64,000 bases of DNA, from the NCBI GenBank assembly GCA_963828855.1, contig CAWHGB010000004.1:33075-97074 (forward strand). The letters run 5' to 3'. A program made the position numbers and the translations under genes. The notes below the pieces were generated by a model, which had not been told where the DNA came from, made no database searches, and was given only the letters and a program-made list of their open reading frames with translations. This document shows, piece by piece, positions 29,701 to 38,691 of the stretch. The stretch comes from CAVVEQ01 sp963828855. Its GTDB lineage: Bacteria; Chloroflexota; Anaerolineae; Anaerolineales; Anaerolineaceae. Numbering within the stretch: position 1 is the stretch's first letter; every line of letters starts with the position of its first letter.

Positions 29701-30603
29701 GGGTAGTTTTCAGTCGGAAAGCTGAGCGCGGATTCATGCCGTCTTGTGCGCTGGGTAAACATGTCCTTGCACTTCATTTCCGAAATAGCCGGGTTGAAGA
29801 GCCAAAGGCTGGCGCGGTCCGCATTCAGATTATGCGCTCCAGCCTCCGTGATCGCCCGCACAACCTTGTCCAGATCGGAAACATCCAATTTGTTCAGTTC
29901 CAGCAGGACATTCTGGTTGCGTATGATCAATTCTGCCTTGCGTTTGAGTTCACCTTCCGCAGCCTTTCGCTCCGCGATCTCTCTTTTAAATCGCGGTGGG
30001 TCTGTGCGGTGTGCAGCACTGAGGAGGCAAAAGCGGCATACGCTTCGGCGACCTCCCGGTCGTCCTCAGAAAAAAATTCTCCCATGCGGGTGATACACAT
30101 CGCCCCGATGACTTTGCCTTCAAAGATCAGCGGCGCGGAGATCAACCGTTCATCGACATCCTGCGGCGTGCCGGGAATATGGAAACCACTGGATTCGCCT
30201 ACGGCGTTATTGAAAAGCAATGTTTTCTTTTCCCGGATCGCCTTGCCAGTCAGGCTGGAATCAAGATCGAGTGGCGTGGCCAGGATCTGTTCGATGTAAT
30301 CCGTTTCCACGGAGATCTCAGGGACGAGGGTTCGACCATCATTGGAAAGCAAATAGATATCACAGTTTACTGCCCCGGTTACCTGCATGGCGCCGGTGGC
30401 GATGCGTGTGAGCACTTCATTTACATCCAGGCTGGCTGTTATCGAACGGGCAGACTGGAGTACCTGCTCCAGCCGTCTGCCCTTCTCGGCCAGTGCCTTT
30501 TCAAGGCTGCCGAAATCACCTCATCCCCCTTCTGTGGTTTTTTCGATATCTGTGTTGCTCTCTTCCCCCCGTCCTGTTCATCATTTTGGGAAGATGCGTT
30601 CAT
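26709..30603 (-). pseudogene. Multi-GAF/PAS HD-GYP phosphodiesterase, multiply frameshifted
   Basis: Joining the frames gives a signalling protein of about 1,298 residues starting MNASSQNDEQDGGK at 30603, behind a GAGGT site. Domain order: GAF (30430-30000), GAF (29930-29470), PAS (29430-29040), GAF (29000-28560), PAS (28480-28130), PAS (28110-27730), a PAS-like segment (27720-27470) and HD-GYP (27300-26709). The HD-GYP domain has GALLHDIGKMG and the full HHERWNGEGYP motif, so it should cleave cyclic di-GMP to pGpG or GMP. No membrane segment is seen. Frame changes occur near 30500, 29960, 29285, 28660, 28500, 27960, 27720 and 27340. The pieces keep family-like sequence, so errors in the sequence are the more likely cause. 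Confidence 0.8.
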
Positions 30604-30765
30604 ATTAACCTCGATGAATCCCAAAACCTGTCATCGGTTCCGGTCTATACATCCTACCAAGTATTTATTTCGTGTCAAGAGAATTGGAATCAATTACCTT
30701 ACAAATTTGAAAGGTGTTTCTTCTTCTCTCATACACCATTTTTTCAATTAACAATAACTCGGCGC

Positions 30766-31576
30766 TCAATCCTGATCATACTTGGAATCATCAAGCATAT
30801 TCTTAAATTTTTCCTCTGGATTCAGCGGGGTTTGTGGAAGTCCCGTAGTGGAATCCTGTAATTCGGCACTCTCTGCCAAGCGCAACTCATTTATTGGCAG
30901 CCTTTTATAACTGCCCCACTTCCCGCAATAATCGCAGCGGTCGTACTTGGCTCCCACCAGGTTCATTCCCCACCAGTGGAACGCGAACGGACGCGCGCAG
31001 TGACTGCATACCCCGCCGCCCTGGATGCCGTAATGCCGTTCCACACCCAGGGGAAGGTCTTTGACCGTTTTTCCGGTCGTCAGGTACGTGAACAGGAACC
31101 CGATACCCACGATCAGGACCAGGATTATTCCGAGGGCAACGAAGATCTTTAGGACTCCGGCCCACTGCTGGCTGGCGGAGACAAAATTGAACGTACCGCC
31201 CAGCGCCAGCTGCACGTTGCCATCCAGGGTAGTGACCTCGGCGCTAAGTGTGTGCGTTCCTTCCGGGTAATCCTGGGTGTGGATATCCAGCCGAAAAGGA
31301 GATTCGGTCACGGTGCCGATCGGCTGCCCATCGAGCAGGAACACTACCTGCTGAATATTTTCCTGATCGCCAACCACAGAGAGGCGGAAGCTCCCGCGGA
31401 TCTCGCCCCCCGCGCTGTAACCAAACGTACGGCTCACGCTGAGGGCATATTCCGGGGCGGCTGCGGGGGTGACATCCTGAGCCTTTGCGGGATGCAGGTT
31501 GACCAGCCCGACCATCCCGGCCAAAAGGATAATAAGAACCACTATTGGAAGGTGTTTTACGAATGCACCTTTTCAT
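30766..31576 (-). CDS. Membrane-anchored zinc-ribbon protein next to NatAB genes (one frameshift)
   Basis: A protein of about 269 residues. The start at 31576 (MKRCIRK) follows GAAGGAG; one extra A near 31561 separates it from the main frame, which continues HLPIVVLIILLAGMVGLV as a signal peptide ending AKAQ. An Ig-like beta domain outside (about 45-135) and a membrane helix (KIFVALGIILVLIVGIGFLF) follow. The cytoplasmic tail has a zinc ribbon: CSHC then CDYC. It starts 11 bases after the permease gene stop and so probably works with the exporter. Function unknown. Confidence 0.75.
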
Positions 31577-31587
31577 TTTTCTCCTTC

Positions 31588-32376
31588 TCAGCTCCAACGG
31601 GTCAGGATCGCTTCGCGCTGGAACAGGCGAGCGCCCAGGTAGACCAGGAGGATATCCAATACCAACAGGAAGGAAAAACTGGCGATCATAAAAGTTAGGT
31701 TCAGAATGATGAATCCGCCCAGAACTGCGAAGAGCAGCATCAGGATGGGCAGGATGACTACCGCGGCGGTCTGCTCTGCAGCCCTCGGATCACGGGCGCG
31801 TGAGGAGACAAGCACAGCGATATTGACCGCAAAGACCGCCATGAGCGGCCCCCCGACGAAAATGGCTACCAGCCAGGTGGGACCCAGGGCATAAGAGATG
31901 ACAGCCGGGCTGACCCCAATGATGGGCAGCGCGATGGCGAAGATCAGAAAGCACGCCCAGGTTGCCAAAACAGCCGGGATGACCGCCGCCAGGCTCTTGC
32001 CTGCCAGAAGCTCCTCGGTGGAAATGGGCGTGGCCAGCAGCGGCTCCAGGCTGCGGGTGGCCTTCTCGCCTACGATGCTGTAGGCGGCAATGGTGATCGG
32101 GATCATCAGCGGCATAATCATATAGAGCAGCAGGAATTCGTTCAGGATGTAGGTCTGCATGCAGTCCGCCATGCTCATCGCCCCGCAAGAAACGGCAAAC
32201 GAAGGCGGCATATCCGCTGTGCTGCCCAGGTCGCCGCTCTGGGTGGTGAAATACAGGAACACGATGGGCAGCGCGGTGAAGATCAACGGCAGCAGACCAA
32301 TGGTCAGCAGCACCATGCGGTTTTTAAATACCTCCGCCCATTCCTTATCAATGATCGTCTTGATCGAACTAGCCAT
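31588..32376 (-). CDS. ABC-2 type permease (NatB-like)
   Basis: A 262-residue membrane protein with six helices. The large outside loop between helices 1 and 2 and the conserved PLMIPITIAAYSIVGEKATR and EPLLATPISTEELLAGKSLA segments are typical of ABC-2/NatB/YhaP-type permeases. It pairs with the ATPase gene that it overlaps by eight bases. Exported substrate unknown; NatAB exports sodium in Bacillus. Confidence 0.87.
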   Translation of the reverse strand: MASSIKTIIDKEWAEVFKNRMVLLTIGLLPLIFTALPIVFLYFTTQSGDLGSTADMPPSFAVSCGAMSMADCMQTYILNEFLLLYMIMPLMIPITIAAYSIVGEKATRSLEPLLATPISTEELLAGKSLAAVIPAVLATWACFLIFAIALPIIGVSPAVISYALGPTWLVAIFVGGPLMAVFAVNIAVLVSSRARDPRAAEQTAAVVILPILMLLFAVLGGFIILNLTFMIASFSFLLVLDILLVYLGARLFQREAILTRWS

Positions 32377-33322
32377 TCTTCCCTCCCGGGGTCTCGTCCC
32401 CGTTGTGAATCAATTGCAGGTAAATATCTTCCAGTGAATGGCGCATCTCGCCCACGAACTGGATCTGCGCCCCCGCTTCCACCAGGCTGCGGATGATGAG
32501 CGGGTTCTGCCCTTCAGGGTCATCCAGGCGCACTACCAGCTTGTTCTCCACCACCTGCACCTCACGGGTGAAACCCAGCGCCTGCACTTGCTTTGCCCAG
32601 GTAGGCTTTACTTCTTTCAAATGAAAGACCGAAGTCCGGCCATACAACCGCTTGCGCAGGTTCTCTGGCGAATCCTCAGTGATGAGCGAGGTCTTGAAGA
32701 TGGCGATCCGCTGGCAGAGCCGGTCGGCTTCGTCCAGGTTGTGGGTGCAGATGAAGATCGTGCGCCCCTCCAGTTTGAGCTCCTCAATGAAATCGCGTAC
32801 CAGCTTGGCCGCTTCCGGGTCCAGCCCAGAGGTGGGTTCATCCAGGAAGAGCAGCCTGGGCTCGTGCAGCAGCGCGCGGGCGATGGCCAGCTTCTGGCGC
32901 ATGCCCTTGGAAAAGCTGCCCACTTCATCCAGGCGGCGCTCCCATAGCCCCAGCATGCGCAGGTATTTTTCCACCTGCCCGGCTGGATCAGGAACCTGGT
33001 TCAGCTTGGCATAGAACATCAAGTTGTATTCGGCTGAAAGCCTGTCATACATCCCCGGAGTCTCGGTGAGGATGCCCACCCGGCGCCGGATCTCCTGATC
33101 GTTTTTCCCGACTTCGTACCCGCACACCCAGGCCTTCCCCTCCGAAGGTCCGATCAGGCTGGTGAGCATGCGCACGGTGGTGGTTTTGCCCGCCCCATTG
33201 GGCCCCAGGAAGCCAAACACCTCCCCTTCCGCCACCTCGATATTGAGATCCTTCACCGCCACCACGGGCGGCGATTTCTTTCTCCCGGCAAAGGTCTTGC
33301 CGAGATGCACTGTTCTGATCAT
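32369..33322 (-). CDS. ABC transporter ATP-binding protein (NatA-like)
   Basis: A 317-residue ATPase. Walker A is GFLGPNGAGKTTTVRML, the signature is SFSKGMRQKLAIARAL and Walker B is LLFLDEPTSGLDP. The C-terminal extension of about 90 residues (after residue 225) is usual for export ATPases of the DrrA/NatA class. It is first in an operon with the permease and the zinc-ribbon protein. Upstream lies a four-copy 8-bp repeat that probably holds the control site. Confidence 0.9.
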   Translation of the reverse strand: MIRTVHLGKTFAGRKKSPPVVAVKDLNIEVAEGEVFGFLGPNGAGKTTTVRMLTSLIGPSEGKAWVCGYEVGKNDQEIRRRVGILTETPGMYDRLSAEYNLMFYAKLNQVPDPAGQVEKYLRMLGLWERRLDEVGSFSKGMRQKLAIARALLHEPRLLFLDEPTSGLDPEAAKLVRDFIEELKLEGRTIFICTHNLDEADRLCQRIAIFKTSLITEDSPENLRKRLYGRTSVFHLKEVKPTWAKQVQALGFTREVQVVENKLVVRLDDPEGQNPLIIRSLVEAGAQIQFVGEMRHSLEDIYLQLIHNGDETPGGKNG

Positions 33323-33347
33323 TCTTCCTCCGTGTTTCGTCTCGATT

Positions 33348-33379
33348 ATTGTATCATTGTATTATTGTATAATTGTATT
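33348..33379. repeat. Four tandem 8-bp repeats (ATTGTATN) upstream of natA-like gene
   Basis: Four exact head-to-tail copies of ATTGTAT followed by C, T, A and T fill 32 bases, 26 bases before the ATPase start on the minus strand. On that strand the unit reads TACAAT, similar to a -10 element. This may be the promoter with overlapping -10 choices, or a regulator-binding array, or a slippage-prone expression switch. Confidence 0.7.
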
Positions 33380-33472
33380 TATTCTTCTGTTTTTTGTCAA
33401 GGGTAAATCGGGGAGAATCCTCCGGATTGTTAGAAACCATTATAAAATACGGAAGAATACGTGGAAGGTACC

Positions 33473-34390
33473 ATGCTCATCCTGACTTTCATCCTGATAT
33501 TTATCGTCGCTTTGCTGCTCGGTGCAGGCCTATACCTGGCGCTGCGGCTCACCCATCCCGCCGTCCGTAAACCCGCTGAGGTTTTCCGCATCGAGGTTGA
33601 GAATGGCAATCTTGACGAACCCGAATACGAGATGTGGCCCAAGCGCGAGGTGGTCATCCAATCCCCGGGCGGATACCCGCTTTTTGGCATTTATTTTCCC
33701 GCGGATGGCTCACACCAGACAATCATGATCGTCCACGGCTTTTCATACGGTTTATATGGGTCGGTGAAGTATATGCCCATGTTCCGCAGGCGTAATTTCA
33801 ACATCCTGCTGGTGGACCTGCGTCATCACGGGCGCAGCGGCGGCGCAAACATCACCTGGAGCTATAAAGAAAAGAACGACCTGGCAGCCTGGACGAGCTG
33901 GATTCTGGCGCAACACGGCAAGAAGGGCATTCTTGGCACCCTGGGTGAATCCCTGGGCGGAGCAACGGTGCTGCAGCACGCCGCCATTGATCCGCGGGTA
34001 GCCTTCACCATCGCCGATTGTCCTTTTTCGAACATGCGTGATTTGCTGGTGCACATCCTGAGAACCCAATACCGCCTGCCCCCATCCCCGCTCCTCGAGC
34101 TGGGCGAGTTCTGGTGCCGGGTGCTGGCGGGGTTTAATTTCGCCCAAGCATCGCCTCTGAACGTGATGGGCAAGATCCAGACGCCCGTCCTGTTGATCCA
34201 CGGGGAGGAGGATGCCCTCGTGCCCGCGGAAATGAGCCGGGAGCTGTTCGAAGCCAAGACCAGCGGCATTCGGGAGATGCGCATCTTCCCCCAGGCGGGT
34301 CACGCCCAGGCGTTTACCAGCGACCCTGCGCTCTACGAAGAAACCGCCGGGAAGTTCATCGAATCTGTTTCAGAACAGATCAATATTTAA
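33473..34390 (+). CDS. Membrane-anchored alpha/beta hydrolase
   Basis: A 305-residue protein with one N-terminal membrane helix (ILTFILIFIVALLLGAGLYL) and an alpha/beta hydrolase domain. Seen are the oxyanion-region IVHGFSYG, nucleophile elbow GTLGESLGGATV (Ser in GESLG), HGEEDALVP with the acid residue, and GHAQAF with the catalytic His. The fold matches the BAAT/YqkD-like group; the substrate is unknown. The start at 33473 has GGAAGG five bases before it; a GTG at 33461 is the alternative. TATAAA near 33441 could be the -10. Confidence 0.82.
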   Translation: MLILTFILIFIVALLLGAGLYLALRLTHPAVRKPAEVFRIEVENGNLDEPEYEMWPKREVVIQSPGGYPLFGIYFPADGSHQTIMIVHGFSYGLYGSVKYMPMFRRRNFNILLVDLRHHGRSGGANITWSYKEKNDLAAWTSWILAQHGKKGILGTLGESLGGATVLQHAAIDPRVAFTIADCPFSNMRDLLVHILRTQYRLPPSPLLELGEFWCRVLAGFNFAQASPLNVMGKIQTPVLLIHGEEDALVPAEMSRELFEAKTSGIREMRIFPQAGHAQAFTSDPALYEETAGKFIESVSEQINI

Positions 34391-34407
34391 AGATTTTTAA
34401 ACAGGAG

Positions 34408-36186
34408 TCATTTTGCAGCCGCGTCCTGGAAGCAGATACCGCGCAGCAGCAGGTTGGTAATTCCCTGGTTATCCGTCGCTGGGTCGCCGATCACCCAGTA
34501 GCTTTTTTCACTGGTGATCGATTCCGGCAGCTTCGCACCAAAGATCACTTCTCCCTGCGCATCAAGAACAGTCAGTTTATGGCTGGTGAGATCGAAGGTT
34601 ACCAGTGTCTCCCGGCGCAGGGGGTATTGGAAGCTGGCAAGCAGCCCGGGGACGCCATTTTCGATATAGGAGATCGAGGCATTGTTATCCCCTTTGTTCT
34701 CCACCTGGAATACCAGGCGGATCCCATCCTTGTTAGCGTCTTCCGGGTTCTTAAGGGTGTTCTCGTCGATCAATAAAACAGAAAAGTCGCCGCTGTTCAT
34801 GGATTGAATGGCCAGCACGCTGCCAGGTTGGTTTGCATTGAGCGCGACCACGGCTGCCGATTCGGGACCCGAAGCGAGCCGCACACCATTCTGGGTCACT
34901 TCAAACATCCCGGCTTTTTGGGTGAAATAGAAAAATGGTTGGGAGAAATCTGTTGTGAATTTCTTGGCGTCATCGGGGAAGCGCGCATTCAGCAGCGGCT
35001 CGCCCGGCACCAGGGCGCAGGTCTTGATTTTGGATCTTTCCGGCACGGGGGTGGAAACCACGGTCGAAGTCTTGCCTGCCATTGGGGGAGCCTGGGTCGA
35101 AGCAGCGGGGAAAACCGCTTGGGCGGTCTGCGTTGCGGCAGTGCTCTCCTGGTCTTTGCGCTGCTGGATGCTTCCGAGGATCACGCACAGGCAGCTGAGC
35201 ACCACCAGGGCTACGATGACCAGGATCACGCAGGTGCTATTTTCCTTATAGAGCTTTTTGATCCGCTGACCAAGGGTCAGCTTTTTCGCCGGGATGGCTT
35301 CCGCGGGTTGCACAGGCGCTGCCGGTGCCGTAATGGTGTTGCCGCGTTTGGCAGCTGGCACTGATGCCGCGAGTCCTTCCAGTCCAGCGGCGAAGGCACC
35401 CATATCCAGGTATCGGTCATCGGCCTGTTTAGCCAGGGCTTTGAAGATCACCTGCTCCGCCTGGGGCGGCAGCCCGGGCACATACTGGCGCGGGCGCGGC
35501 AGCGGATCGTTGACCAGCTTGATCGCGATCGCCATGGGTGTATCCGCTTTGAAGGGCGTTCGCCCGGTGATCATTTCATAGAAGACGATCCCCAGCGAAT
35601 AGATATCGGTACGCCCATCGACCGGGTTGCCCATCACCTGCTCGGGGGACATGTACTCCGGCGTGCCCATCCCGATCCCGGATGTGGTTAGGTTCCCGGA
35701 TTTATCGTCCTGGAGCATCTTGGCGATACCGAAATCGGTCAGCATGGGCTGGCCGGAATCAGTGACCAGGATGTTGGAAGGCTTGATATCGCGGTGGATG
35801 ATGCCCAGCTTGTGGGCGTAATCCAGGGCGTGCGCCACGGGAGCCAGGAACCAGGCGGCTTCCGCCCAGGGAATGGGTGCACCGATGCGCTCTTTCAGCG
35901 TTCCGCCCGGGATGAAATCCATCACAAGATAGGGCAAGCCTTCGTGCTCGCCATAGTCGTTGATGTGGACAATGTTGGGATGGGTCAATTTTGCCAGGGC
36001 GCGCGCCTCGCGTTCAAAACGTCCCAGGAACTGGCTGTCATCCATGCGCTCGGTGCGGATCACCTTCAGCGCCACCGCGCGCTCCAACCGCGTATCGAAG
36101 GCTTTGTAGACGATCGCCATCCCGCCCTCGCCGAGCTGCTCGACGATGTGGTAGCGACCCAGGGTTTGACCGACCAGGTTTGGCAT
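34408..36186 (-). CDS. PknB-like serine/threonine protein kinase
   Basis: A 592-residue bacterial Ser/Thr kinase. The catalytic domain (about 10-270) has GEGGMAIVYKAFDTRLERAV, the Lys of VALKVI, HRDIKPSNILV, DFGIAK and GTPEYMSPEQVMG. A linker rich in Pro/Ala leads to a membrane helix (CVILVIVALVVLSCLCVILG, about 316-337) and an outside domain of about 240 residues with no PASTA repeats. That domain has a beta-rich look and may sense a cell-wall or surface ligand. No phosphatase gene is nearby. AAGGAC precedes the ATG. Confidence 0.9.
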   Translation of the reverse strand: MPNLVGQTLGRYHIVEQLGEGGMAIVYKAFDTRLERAVALKVIRTERMDDSQFLGRFEREARALAKLTHPNIVHINDYGEHEGLPYLVMDFIPGGTLKERIGAPIPWAEAAWFLAPVAHALDYAHKLGIIHRDIKPSNILVTDSGQPMLTDFGIAKMLQDDKSGNLTTSGIGMGTPEYMSPEQVMGNPVDGRTDIYSLGIVFYEMITGRTPFKADTPMAIAIKLVNDPLPRPRQYVPGLPPQAEQVIFKALAKQADDRYLDMGAFAAGLEGLAASVPAAKRGNTITAPAAPVQPAEAIPAKKLTLGQRIKKLYKENSTCVILVIVALVVLSCLCVILGSIQQRKDQESTAATQTAQAVFPAASTQAPPMAGKTSTVVSTPVPERSKIKTCALVPGEPLLNARFPDDAKKFTTDFSQPFFYFTQKAGMFEVTQNGVRLASGPESAAVVALNANQPGSVLAIQSMNSGDFSVLLIDENTLKNPEDANKDGIRLVFQVENKGDNNASISYIENGVPGLLASFQYPLRRETLVTFDLTSHKLTVLDAQGEVIFGAKLPESITSEKSYWVIGDPATDNQGITNLLLRGICFQDAAAK

Positions 36187-36337
36187 ATGGTTGTCCTTGC
36201 ATTATCCGTACAGGAAAATTATAGTGGAAGTCGCCCCCACCTGTGCTTAACAAAACGGTTAGGTGAACGGGTAATAATTTACAGGCGCGTAACTGCCAGT
36301 CACGCGCCTGTATACAAAAGGAAGAGATAGAAGAAAC

Positions 36338-37214
36338 TCAGGGTCGGGGAATCGCAGCAGCCCGCCGCCTGGTTGCCAATCCCCATATCCATTTGATCAA
36401 AGCAACAGCCAGGGTGATCCCCGCAATAATGGCCAGGTTTTGCACGATACCATCATCCCCTCCCTCCCCGCTGCCTTGGCCATGCAAACCCCGCCCGCTG
36501 CCATCCCGCAAGCCTCCTCCCTGGGGGAAAGCTCCCTCTGGATGCCCGGCCGGGGGATTCCCGGAGAACGTTTCGCCTCCCGCAGGAGAATTGAACCTGG
36601 GGGGTCTGCCCAGCCCACCAGAGCATCCCCAGGGTGACCAGCCCGGCTGCCAGCAGGATGACCAGGACCCTTCCCGCGATCACGAAGACTTTGCTGTCAT
36701 GACCCGGCCTCCGATTTCATCCTCGGGCACGGTCACAAGCACCGGTTGGGTACCTGCTGCTTCCGGACTTCGAAACAAGCGCTTGAAGAAGGTTTTAATC
36801 ATCCCCACCACCCATTCCCAGTTCAACGCGAAATGCACGCCGAGCAGGATCACCGAAGCCTGGGCAGTGAGGCTGTGAAGTGAATTCCAGGTTCTGTCCG
36901 GCGCGACCTGGATACCAAGGAAGGGTAGCACGCTGCGGGAGATCATCAACCCGCTTACCATCACACCGGTGAACGCCGCGAAAAGCAGTAAATCCACAAT
37001 GAATTTCAGCCGCGAAACATGCCACAGCTTGCGAAAATACCTGGCCATGATATTCGTGATCCAGCGCCAATGCAGGAGCAGGTGCACAATGATCGCTCGC
37101 TGCCAGCGCGACGCTCAGCCATTCATGCCAGGTGATCCCGGTCAGGTGCGGCTCCTCCGCCGCCAGGAAGGCGGCAAAGATCCCAGCATCGATCAGAAAA
37201 TTTATTTTGTTCAT
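36338..37214 (-). pseudogene. DUF4405-type cytochrome b-like membrane protein, frameshifted
   Basis: Joined frames give about 292 residues starting MNKINFLIDAGIFAAFLAAE at 37214 and ending RRRAAAIPRP at 36338. Four membrane segments carry conserved His residues (HEWLSVALAAAIIVHLLLHW, LHSLTAQASVILLGVHFALN), as in DUF4405 and cytochrome b561-like proteins that bind heme. Then come a fifth helix (RVLVILLAAGLVTLGMLWW), a Gly/Pro-rich loop and a last helix. Frame changes lie near 37085, 36690, 36605 and 36465. It is the last gene of the efflux/lipoprotein operon. Confidence 0.75.
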
Positions 37215-37277
37215 TCCATAAACCTTTCAACCAATATTTGTTCCATTGAAATCATCCAACAACTTGCAGGTTTCAGA

Positions 37278-37913
37278 CTATCCAGAGGCAGTTGCAGCTT
37301 TTTCTTTCAGAATTGAAATTAAAGGTTCGAGGAACACATTACCGCGCGTCTGCGGTGCAGATGAAGCTTCGCCGCTCGCTGTTGTGCTGCTGGCGCCATC
37401 CGCCTGGGGTGAAAACCCGCCGACGTCCATCCCGGCTGCATCCGGAGGCGCGCCCATGCCATCTCCGGGCATCCCGGACGGTGCGTTTACTTGGGCAACC
37501 GTTCCTGTGGTTCCCCTGGTGGAAGCGTCAATTCCAACTCCAAGGGTGGATTTGATCTGTTCGATATCGGCGGTCGTAAATCGCATGGCGTCGATCACTG
37601 CGAGCTGATCCGCGGTCATCGCCTCGCGGATCTGGGCATAGAGCGCGTCCATCTCCTGGGAGGTGATCGTAGCGCTGGTGCTCAGGCTCTGGACGGCTTT
37701 CCACAGGGTTAACAGCTCCACGGCCTGGGCAGCATTCACCGCTTGGGGAGTATTCTCCAGCTTGAGGGTACCCAATGCCAGGGTTTCGGAATCAGTCAAC
37801 TGCGTTGATGCAGTGCTGCCAGCCGGTACGCTCGTGGAGGTGCTGGCTTGGCATCCTGCCAGGGCCAACCCGACCACCAGAACCGCGATAATGGGAATCC
37901 ATTTCAGCTTCAT
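37278..37913 (-). CDS. Lipoprotein of unknown function, paralogue of the next upstream gene
   Basis: A 211-residue lipoprotein with signal MKLKWIPIIAVLVVGLALAGC. A helical domain (about 45-130) with the pattern LGTLKLE-AVNA-AVELLTLWKAV-EMDALYAQIREAMT-Q follows, then a Gly/Pro/Met-rich low-complexity region and a short helix at the end (VFLEPLISILKEKA). The upstream gene product shares this layout throughout. The MTxxQ element recalls the LTxxQ motif of Spy/CpxP chaperones, but the match is weak. It probably acts with the MacAB-type exporter of the same operon. The ATG at 37913 follows AAAGGA. Confidence 0.75.
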   Translation of the reverse strand: MKLKWIPIIAVLVVGLALAGCQASTSTSVPAGSTASTQLTDSETLALGTLKLENTPQAVNAAQAVELLTLWKAVQSLSTSATITSQEMDALYAQIREAMTADQLAVIDAMRFTTADIEQIKSTLGVGIDASTRGTTGTVAQVNAPSGMPGDGMGAPPDAAGMDVGGFSPQADGASSTTASGEASSAPQTRGNVFLEPLISILKEKAATASG

Positions 37914-37946
37914 TCTTTCGTCCTTTCGCACACTCATTCCTTTGGA

Positions 37947-38664
37947 TTACTGTCCCGCCCGCTCTTTGAGAAGCTGGATAAGCGGTTCAATGAACATCAT
38001 TCCCATCCCACCGCCGCGGCGACCTGGATTCTGCCCGGCTTCCGGGGTGACCTGCGCGTTTCCGCCGCCCTGCTGCCTGTCGAACCCTCCCTCCGGGAAG
38101 CCGCCTTCACCAGGAGGGCCTCCACCACCCGGCATCATGCCTGGTCCACCCTGGAAGGAGCCTTCCGGACGCTGAGGAGTGCCAGATCCGGAAGAACCCT
38201 GATTTACGCCGCCCATCTGCCCGGGTCCAAAATTGACCCCCAGGTCCGCCATCATCTGCTGGATATCCTCACCGGTGAGGGTCATTCCTTCGATCTCCTT
38301 CACCTGCTCTTTGGTCATCGCGTCTTCGATCTGGCTGTAGAGCGCGTCCATCTCCTTGGTGGAGATTGTCTGGCTGGTTCTCAGGGTGCTGACCGCCTTC
38401 CAGAGAGGCAGCAACTCGGCGGCTTCCTTTGCGTTCACCGCCAGGTCGGTTCCCTCCAGCTTCAGGGTGCCGATGGCCAGTTTTTCCGGCAGGGTCATCT
38501 TGGAAAAATCCAAATTGCGGTCATTCTGACCCTGCCCCTGCCGCGGGCGTGGATGCTGCCGAAGCGGAGCCGCTGCTTGCGGTGCTCTGCGTGGTGCCGC
38601 CGCAGGCTGCCAACATCGATGTCAGGAGGATGATCCCGACTATAGCCATGATTTTCTTTTTCAT
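37947..38664 (-). CDS. Lipoprotein of unknown function (one frameshift)
   Basis: A protein of about 238 residues with signal peptide MKKKIMAIVGIILLTSMLAAC from an ATG at 38664 behind AAAGGA. An indel near 38540 changes frame; the body continues NDRNLDFSKMTLPEKLAIGT. It has the same domain as its neighbour: ELLPLWKAVSTLRTSQTIST, KEMDALYSQIEDAMTKEQVK and LEP-type tail (FIEPLIQLLKERAGQ), with a long Gly/Pro/Met-rich middle. The two genes probably arose by duplication. Function unknown. Confidence 0.78.
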
Positions 38665-38691
38665 TTTGTATCCTTTCTTTTTCAACGAGTA

